DNA from: an uncultured Bacteroidales bacterium
GTDB taxonomy: Bacteria > Bacteroidota > Bacteroidia > Bacteroidales > P3
NCBI GenBank assembly: GCA_937884485.1
Contig: CALGCG010000120.1
Coordinates: forward strand, 1-6,203
Length of the DNA: 6,203 nucleotides
Reading direction: 5' to 3'
Shown in pieces: positions 1-4,579 of the stretch. The first letter of the stretch is position 1, and every line of letters begins with the position of its first letter. The translations under genes and the position numbers were made by a program. The notes beneath the pieces were generated by a model that searched no databases, had not been told where the DNA came from, and saw only the letters and a program-made list of their open reading frames with translations.

Positions 1-10
1 ATAAATCAAT

Positions 11-817
11 TTAGCCACCAACCTTATTAGCCACTTTGTTAATCACCTTAGCAAATATCTTGCCAATTTTAGATTTGAAAGGTTTCTTAACATAAGTACC
101 TTCAATAATATCATCAGTTAGAGTCCAAAATTCCTCAACAGGCATTTCATAGGGGAGGGTAAAGCAACCATTAACTCCCCAGTCTTCCGACCAGCTATTC
201 TGCACGAGCCAGCCAGTTTCATTCCAACCATAAATAAACATACAATGTCCACCAGCTTCGCCAACATAAGAAGTGGTCAAAACACCATCAACAACTTCCA
301 TATCGTCATACCACATCATTGCCATAAGAACTGGATTACCAGCGTACAAAGAAGCCTTAATAGCGTTGGCGGAATTAACCCTACAATACTGAGAAATACG
401 ATGGGGATAAGCCTTATCGTGCAATTCATCTTTTTGCATTTCATACAAAAATGTTACATCTGGAACTTCAACATTATCAACAATTCCATGACAAAAATCT
501 TTTTTGTATACATCACCACAAGTTCTGACCGCCTCCAAAGCATCACGCATAATCATGCCTTCACCTTTGTATTCAGAAGTACTTCGATTACCATAAATGT
601 AACCAACACTCATTTCAGAGGGATTACCATTTTGTTTATTATTATAGTATTCAAGAATGCTAGAAAGAGCGTGTCCCACGCAAGAAGAGATATTGTCTTG
701 ACACTTAACTCTAACAGTCTTTAATTCAAACTTCTCAGGGAAATTATAATCTTGTGCAGCGCATACTAATTTATAGTCTCGTGCATCATAACCAGAAAAT
801 ATTGCACCACATTTCAT
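11..817 (-). CDS. Phage-associated papain-like (C1 family) cysteine peptidase
   Basis: This is a probable papain-fold cysteine protease of 268 residues. Counting from the ATG at 817, it shows the oxyanion-hole Gln (Q40) and catalytic Cys (C46) in QDNISSCVGHA, the catalytic His (H191) in GGHCMFIYGW, and the catalytic Asn (N207) in VQNSWSEDWGVNG. All four functional residues are in the family order and spacing, so the enzyme is likely active. No signal peptide or propeptide is obvious, and the C-terminus is Lys-rich (KSKIGKIFAKVINKVANK). A GTG lies in frame nine bases upstream at 826, but AAGG (plus-strand cctt at 826-829) sits 8 bases before the ATG at 817, so I chose the ATG. The gene follows the tail protein on the same strand after a gap of about 40 bases, so it is probably the last gene of a tail module. 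Its role is inferred: cleavage of a structural protein, of a host surface or cell-wall-linked peptide, or of a host target. The fold is well supported; the substrate is unknown. Confidence 0.85.
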   Translation of the reverse strand: MKCGAIFSGYDARDYKLVCAAQDYNFPEKFELKTVRVKCQDNISSCVGHALSSILEYYNNKQNGNPSEMSVGYIYGNRSTSEYKGEGMIMRDALEAVRTCGDVYKKDFCHGIVDNVEVPDVTFLYEMQKDELHDKAYPHRISQYCRVNSANAIKASLYAGNPVLMAMMWYDDMEVVDGVLTTSYVGEAGGHCMFIYGWNETGWLVQNSWSEDWGVNGCFTLPYEMPVEEFWTLTDDIIEGTYVKKPFKSKIGKIFAKVINKVANKVGG

Positions 818-823
818 ATTTGT

Positions 824-829
824 CACCTT
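824..829 (-). promoter_or_regulatory. Shine-Dalgarno site of the cysteine peptidase gene
   Basis: On the minus strand AAGGTG is followed by ACAAAT and then the ATG at 817; the AAGG core is 8 bases from that ATG. It overlaps the alternative GTG start at 826 and so argues against it. An SD-led start fits a Firmicutes-type phage and contrasts with the SD-free start of the Bacteroidales-like gene at 4110. Confidence 0.5.
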
Positions 830-857
830 AATTCTATTAAATCATATATTAATTTGC

Positions 858-3641
858 CTACTGATTTATTGCGGCCTGAATTTGTTCTAATACCCAAGAT
901 TTTAATTCTTCTATATCAATTAGATTTGTGTAAGAACCAGATGTCGCAACTGCTGCTAAATCACTTTTGTTTGCTTTTAAGTTTAGCAAATTACCAGTTT
1001 CTGATTTCTTATAATAATTGGTCAAATTATCGGCATCCTTAGTAATAAACACTCCATCGTTTTCAAAATCACTCAGCTTTGTTGGAACATCAATCAAATC
1101 AGCATAAGATGCAGATGTAGCAACAGTAGCCAAGTCTGTAATAACACCAGAATCAATTGTAACTCCATTTTCTAACTTTAAACTGCGAGCTATGATATTG
1201 CCGTTAATGCTAAGTTCACCATTTTCATTAACTTCAAAAACTTTATCTTCTCCATTGGTAATATTCATGACCTCTTCAGATTTAGGACTAATTGTAACGG
1301 TATTATCTCCGTGATTTACAACAAGTCCATTTTCATTAAATGTCATCGTGCCAACTCCGTCGTCAGTAACACTCGTAATAGTCATTCCGTTTCCATCGAA
1401 CACCATACTGCCAGACTCATTTTGCATCGACATTTTTTCGCCCAAAATAAATTTACCAACTATTGTTTCGCCGTTAACGCCATAAGCGCTTTTCAATTCT
1501 TTTGTATTTGGGTCAATATAATAATATTTACCAATTGCAGTTTTTGTAGTATTCCAATTATCATTTGTTATCGCAATAGTAGAATTAACAATCTTTAATT
1601 GTTCATCACTATATGTTTCAGTAACTGGGTCAAACTCACGACATAAAATTCCGTTTTTATCCCATTTTTGATTCTGATTATCAGTAGTAACAATTTTAAT
1701 ATTTGTTGCGTTGAAACCATTCTCAACCCAATTATTTAAAACAGAATTACTTTTTTCGCCTTGGCTTGCCTGTCTTTGAACAGAGCTATAAGAAGTAGCA
1801 ATAGAAGACGCTTGTTCAAAAACACTTTTTACATCAGTGACTCCATTTTTTATTTTTGAAACATCTGAAAATTCGACAGAAATATTATCAAACTTACCAA
1901 AATCAATTTCGTATTCCAATAACCTTAGCTTATATATCTTGTCATCGATTCTTACTCTTATCCAGTTGCCTACATTAAAATAATCAACTAATGGCTTAAA
2001 TTTTGGAATTATCAATAAATTATTTAATGATGTAGAAATAGAATGCTGTAATTCAGCAGATTTATAAATTTCATTTTCTGCCACTTCAAAAAATTCTAAT
2101 GCCTTTTCGAACAATTCAGCATTATTTAATCCATCAGATATATAATTGTCATTTGAATATTTGTCTTCTCTACGATAAGCGCAAAATTCCAGCCATAATT
2201 CAGCTCCTAAATATTTTTCAAAATTAAGCGCATCCTGAATTTTAGTTCTACACTTTTCAATAATTGTTTGTAAGCCTTCAGAATTCAAATTGCCATCCAA
2301 ATCATATACGCCAGATATTATAGCAATATCATCTTCTCTAATTTTTATTTCTGCTTCAATAGCTTTTAATTTATCGTAATAAGGCACATATAAATTTTCA
2401 TATAAATTGCCATCAGAACTTTCATCTGTATCAGACAAAATAGAGTCGGTAGTTACACCTTGTTCTATTAAAATATCGATACAAGATTGGCAAGCATCAC
2501 GAAAACTAACCAAAGGATTTAATGCGTATTTTTTTAATTCTTCACAAAAATCATCATATTCCTTTTCGAAAAGACCGGAAATACTTAAATCATCTGAATC
2601 TTCTTTATTCAAAGTTTTATCAATTTTCTGCTTAACGAATGTTTCTAAATTATCGTTTACTTCTATAGATACATTGTCGCTGACAAAAGTATCTTTTTCA
2701 TCAGAATAATTGGTAATAGTGAAATTGCCTGTCCAAATTTTTGTAATCTTATTATATTCTGAATTATTAATCTGAACTCTGTATGTAGATTTAACGACAA
2801 TTTTTGCCATTGACAAAACAGTACTTTTTACTGTCGCTTCAGAAACTTTATCCATATCGGTAACGGCAACAGGAGAAAGAGAATAAGAAGTTAATAATTC
2901 TGCTTGTTCCTCAGCGCTAGTTTTTTCCATTTCAACGCTTGGCATAAGAGAAGATTTTAAATATATAGCTAAATCAATTGTGTTATAATAAGCATTCATC
3001 AAAGACGAATATCCAACAATTGGTGATTTTATTTGTTGCAAATCTTTTTTATAGGTAGTATATTTTTCTACAATAGAGTTATATTTATTTAACGACTCTT
3101 CGTTTACGTCTGATTCATAGTTGTTATAATATTCTTTATATAGTTCGTCATAAGAATTTAATTTATTAACCAATTCATCCGACATATCTTCTTTAATATT
3201 CTGCGAAAATCTCCAAATATAATCCGTTCCATTAGGATTACAATTTCGAATAGTTGCAGTCATTAAATCGTCTCCAGCTTCAAGTTTAAAACAATTTTTA
3301 ACAGAATCAGTGTCGGTTACGAGTTGAACACCGCTGGATGCAAGCTCATCTGAAGTTACAAAAATCAATGTATCTTCACCATAACCATTTGTTATACTTG
3401 TACTACCGCACTTTGGACATTTGTCTGCAAATTCTCCTCTATAACCACAATCATTACAATACTGTTGCAAATCGTATACAGATATAGTTCTTTGAATTTT
3501 GCCATTATCGTCAGAATTAGAATGGAATACAAACAAGCATCCAATTTCTTCTCCAATTTCTTGTAAAGCATCATAAATAGAAATATCGTCAAAAGAAAAA
3601 CTTCTTTGTATCTTTGCACTCAAGAATAGGGAGAGACCCAA
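858..3641 (-). CDS. Phage tail/baseplate structural protein, 5' end missing
   Basis: This long open frame (927 codons from a TTG at 3641) is most likely a phage minor structural or tail-hub protein. The start (RSFSFDDISIYDALQEIGEEIGCLFVF, residues 13-39) resembles the interior of tail proteins of gut Firmicutes phages. It is followed by a four-Cys zinc ribbon (C62, C65, C75, C78), a charged Tyr/Asn/Lys-rich coiled-coil-like stretch (about 150-205) and a hub/endopeptidase-tail-like region ending near VGNWIRVRIDDKIYKLRLLEYEI (about 550-590). A Gly/Asn-rich beta region (about 690-830) then leads to C-terminal tail-fibre-type motifs: DLATVATSASYADLIDVP (836-853), LSDFENDGVFIT, NYYKKSET, and DLAAVATSGSYTNLID (894-909). 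Function in the virion (tail tip or receptor contact) is inferred from these motifs. The only upstream start is a TTG lying in sequence that looks Bacteroidales-like, and the next in-frame Met is near residue 127. The true N-terminus is therefore absent, and roughly the first ten residues given here are probably foreign. The stop is TAG at 858-860. Confidence 0.75.
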   Translation of the reverse strand: MGLSLFLSAKIQRSFSFDDISIYDALQEIGEEIGCLFVFHSNSDDNGKIQRTISVYDLQQYCNDCGYRGEFADKCPKCGSTSITNGYGEDTLIFVTSDELASSGVQLVTDTDSVKNCFKLEAGDDLMTATIRNCNPNGTDYIWRFSQNIKEDMSDELVNKLNSYDELYKEYYNNYESDVNEESLNKYNSIVEKYTTYKKDLQQIKSPIVGYSSLMNAYYNTIDLAIYLKSSLMPSVEMEKTSAEEQAELLTSYSLSPVAVTDMDKVSEATVKSTVLSMAKIVVKSTYRVQINNSEYNKITKIWTGNFTITNYSDEKDTFVSDNVSIEVNDNLETFVKQKIDKTLNKEDSDDLSISGLFEKEYDDFCEELKKYALNPLVSFRDACQSCIDILIEQGVTTDSILSDTDESSDGNLYENLYVPYYDKLKAIEAEIKIREDDIAIISGVYDLDGNLNSEGLQTIIEKCRTKIQDALNFEKYLGAELWLEFCAYRREDKYSNDNYISDGLNNAELFEKALEFFEVAENEIYKSAELQHSISTSLNNLLIIPKFKPLVDYFNVGNWIRVRIDDKIYKLRLLEYEIDFGKFDNISVEFSDVSKIKNGVTDVKSVFEQASSIATSYSSVQRQASQGEKSNSVLNNWVENGFNATNIKIVTTDNQNQKWDKNGILCREFDPVTETYSDEQLKIVNSTIAITNDNWNTTKTAIGKYYYIDPNTKELKSAYGVNGETIVGKFILGEKMSMQNESGSMVFDGNGMTITSVTDDGVGTMTFNENGLVVNHGDNTVTISPKSEEVMNITNGEDKVFEVNENGELSINGNIIARSLKLENGVTIDSGVITDLATVATSASYADLIDVPTKLSDFENDGVFITKDADNLTNYYKKSETGNLLNLKANKSDLAAVATSGSYTNLIDIEELKSWVLEQIQAAINQ
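909..1136 (-). repeat. Tail-fibre-type repeat pair inside the tail protein
   Basis: Two related peptides, DLATVATSASYADLIDVP (codons at 1083-1136) and DLAAVATSGSYTNLID (codons at about 915-962), recur 58 residues apart. Between them lie LSDFENDGVFIT and NYYKKSET. Such VATSGSY, LSDFxND and YYxKSE modules are common in phage tail fibres, where they form repeated trimeric shaft segments. This places the C-terminus as a fibre-like extension. Confidence 0.6.
3609..3616 (+). promoter_or_regulatory. Bacteroidetes-type -7 box lacking its -33 partner
   Basis: TATCTTTG followed by CA matches the Bacteroidetes sigma-ABfr consensus TAnnTTTG. At the expected distance upstream (about 3585-3588) there is no TTTG; that stretch is phage tail coding sequence. 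I read it as the remaining half of a Bacteroidales promoter, cut off at the junction, that would have driven transcription rightward into the hairpin-rich segment. It may be chance similarity, since the motif is short and lies within the open frame of the tail gene. Confidence 0.35.
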
Positions 3642-3758
3642 AGAGTCCCACGGGACAACGAAGTATCAAACCCCATTTCCTCGGACACGTGAGTCCGGGA
3701 TGAGTTGAGAATCAACGAAGTATCGCGTTCAGCAACCACTTATTGAAGGAGATTGAAG
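3621..3758 (+). other. Hairpin-rich non-coding segment, possible structured leader RNA
   Basis: The plus strand here can fold into three local hairpins: GTCC-CACG-GGAC (3645-3656), CTCGGAC-ACGTGA-GTCCGGG (about 3680-3699), and GTTGA-GAA-TCAAC (about 3704-3716). The first and third are each followed at once or within two bases by CGAAGTATC or GAAGTATC. The segment lies just downstream of a Bacteroidetes-type -7 box and upstream of the 23-bp array, so a transcribed leader or small RNA is possible. I do not recognise a known RNA family. It could equally be degenerate repeat DNA. Confidence 0.25.
3656..3724 (+). repeat. Direct repeat of the 12-mer CAACGAAGTATC
   Basis: Exact copies lie at 3656-3667 and 3713-3724, 57 bases apart start to start. 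Each immediately abuts or overlaps the 3' arm of a small hairpin. A related CGAAGTAT occurs at 4572-4579, just after the terminator hairpin of the downstream gene pair. The recurrence after hairpins suggests a small repeat family or a shared structural element; function unknown. Confidence 0.6.
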
Positions 3759-3782
3759 ATGCGCATCGGTGTGCCTAAAAAT

Positions 3783-3920
3783 GACCCACCTGTGTCTTCG
3801 GAAATGACCCACCTGTGTCTCCGCGTGAGACCCACCTGTGTCTCGAAGCAAGACCCACCTCTGTCTCTGAGGGAGACCCACCTGTGTCTCTGAGGGTGTC
3901 CCACCTGTGTCTCTGAGAGG
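3783..3920 (+). repeat. Six-unit tandem array with exact 23-bp period
   Basis: Units start at 3783, 3806, 3829, 3852, 3875 and 3898, always 23 bases apart. Each has the core GACCCACCTGTGTCT with only two substitutions in the whole array (G to C at core position 10 in unit 4; A to T at core position 2 in unit 6). An 8-base spacer follows: tcggaaat, ccgcgtga, cgaagcaa, ctgaggga, ctgagggt, ctgagagg. Spacers of units 4-6 are alike, suggesting recent duplication at the right end; those of units 1-3 are unrelated. A degraded seventh unit may precede the array at 3760-3782. The core ends are complementary (GAC/GTC), extending to GAGAC/GTCTC in units 3 and 5. The period is not a multiple of three, so any reading frame cycles through three peptides, which argues against coding. 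Confidence 0.9.
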
Positions 3921-4026
3921 TACTCTGCAGGGGCTTTTTCTGGTGATTTTCCAAGGGTTTTCCGCAGGGGTTGGGCAAGGAAAATGCCATTCATTTCAGT
4001 GGAAGACAAACATTGCCCGCTCTTTT
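3921..4026. other. Intergenic stretch without a recognisable gene
   Basis: This lies between the 23-bp array and the promoter of the DUF4332-type gene. It contains two similar short strings, TCTGCAGGGG and TCCGCAGGGG, about 40 bases apart, each near a TTTTC-type run. Nothing else is identifiable. Open frames on the minus strand here are extensions of the array frames and have no start context or family resemblance. Confidence 0.5.
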
Positions 4027-4058
4027 CTTGCTTGTTCCGAAAAGTTTCCTTACTTTTG
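4027..4058 (+). promoter_or_regulatory. Bacteroidetes-type promoter of the DUF4332-type gene
   Basis: TACTTTTG at 4051-4058 matches the -7 consensus TAnnTTTG. CTTG at 4027-4030 is a near match to the -33 TTTG, with a 20-base spacer that is within the usual 19-21. The predicted transcript would start around 4065, giving a leader of about 45 bases before the ATG at 4110. A second TTG at 4032-4034 would give a shorter, less typical spacer. Confidence 0.55.
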
Positions 4059-4109
4059 CCCTCCGTAAAGTGAAACATATTTATTAACTTGTTTAATACC
4101 CAAACAATT

Positions 4110-4517
4110 ATGGCTTATAAGATTATTGACATCGAGGGCGTAGGCGAGGCTTATGCTGCGAAATTGGAGGCTGTTGGTATCAATACTCCTGAGGCTTTGT
4201 TAGAGGCTTGTGCATCTGCTAAAGGTCGTAAGGAGGTTGCTGAGAAGACTGAAATTAGCGAGAAACTTATCTTGCGTTGGACCAACCACGCAGATTTATT
4301 CCGTATTAAAGGCGTTGGTCCTCAGTTCTCGGAGTTGTTGGAGGCTGCAGGTGTAGATACTGTTAAGGAGTTCCGTCATCGTGTAGCTGCTAACCTTCAG
4401 AAGAAGTTGGAGGAGGTTAATGCCGAGAAGAACCTGGTTAACCGTGTTCCCAGCGAGAGCGAGTTGCAGAAGATGATCGACCACGCAAAGGAGCTGGAGG
4501 TTACAATGACCTACTAA
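4110..4517 (+). CDS. DUF4332-type protein with two helix-hairpin-helix motifs
   Basis: This small cytosolic protein has 135 residues. Two helix-hairpin-helix-like motifs are visible: IEGVGEAYAAKLEAVGI at residues 8-24 and IKGVGPQFSELLEAAGV at 66-82, 58 residues apart. It looks like an internally duplicated HhH unit, and this arrangement matches DUF4332 proteins that are common in Bacteroidetes. HhH motifs usually bind DNA backbone without sequence specificity, so nucleic-acid binding is plausible, but the family's role is not established. The C-terminal third (about 88-130) is charged and helical. An upstream in-frame TTG at 4089 would add seven residues, but the ATG at 4110 begins the conserved MAYKIIDIEGVG sequence. 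The ATG is preceded by an AT-rich leader (cccaaacaatt) without an SD, typical of Bacteroidetes. It has its own promoter and ends at a terminator, so it appears monocistronic. Confidence 0.88.
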   Translation: MAYKIIDIEGVGEAYAAKLEAVGINTPEALLEACASAKGRKEVAEKTEISEKLILRWTNHADLFRIKGVGPQFSELLEAAGVDTVKEFRHRVAANLQKKLEEVNAEKNLVNRVPSESELQKMIDHAKELEVTMTY

Positions 4518-4530
4518 TCGCTTTATGCAC

Positions 4531-4569
4531 AAAAAAAGAGGTTGTCCCGTGGGGCAACCTCTTTTTTTT
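4531..4569. terminator. Strong bidirectional rho-independent terminator
   Basis: An inverted repeat pairs AAAAAAAGAGGTTG (4531-4544) with CAACCTCTTTTTTT (4555-4568). The intervening TCCCGTGGGG can extend the stem by several pairs. The GC-rich core is flanked by an A-run on the left and a T-run on the right, so it can terminate both the plus-strand DUF4332-type gene and the minus-strand rhamnosidase, which converge here. Confidence 0.9.
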
Positions 4570-4579
4570 ATCGAAGTAT

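Noticed and set aside
245..724. Plus-strand 159-codon open frame opposite the cysteine peptidase
   Set aside because: It is a shadow of the peptidase gene, with low-complexity hydrophobic composition and no family resemblance.
3690..3730. Hammerhead-like ribozyme (GGGATGA, stem, GAAG)
   Set aside because: The GATGA-stem-GAA order is suggestive, but the CUGAnGA core is incomplete (CGGGATGA), GAAA is GAAG, and no cleavage-site stem closes it.
3783..3920. CRISPR array
   Set aside because: Spacers are only 8 bases and the core 15 bases, far below CRISPR sizes; three of the spacers are near copies of each other, and no cas gene is present.
3740..4078. Minus-strand 112-codon open frame with RHRWVS, DTGGS and ETQVG peptides
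   Set aside because: The peptides are just the 23-bp repeat read in three cycling frames, since 23 is not a multiple of three. An overlapping 71-codon frame in another phase shows the same peptides, which means the array is open in several frames for compositional reasons. There is no start context.
4296..4532. Minus-strand 78-codon open frame opposite the DUF4332-type gene
   Set aside because: It lies antisense to a well-supported gene and runs into the terminator; no start signal or recognisable domain.
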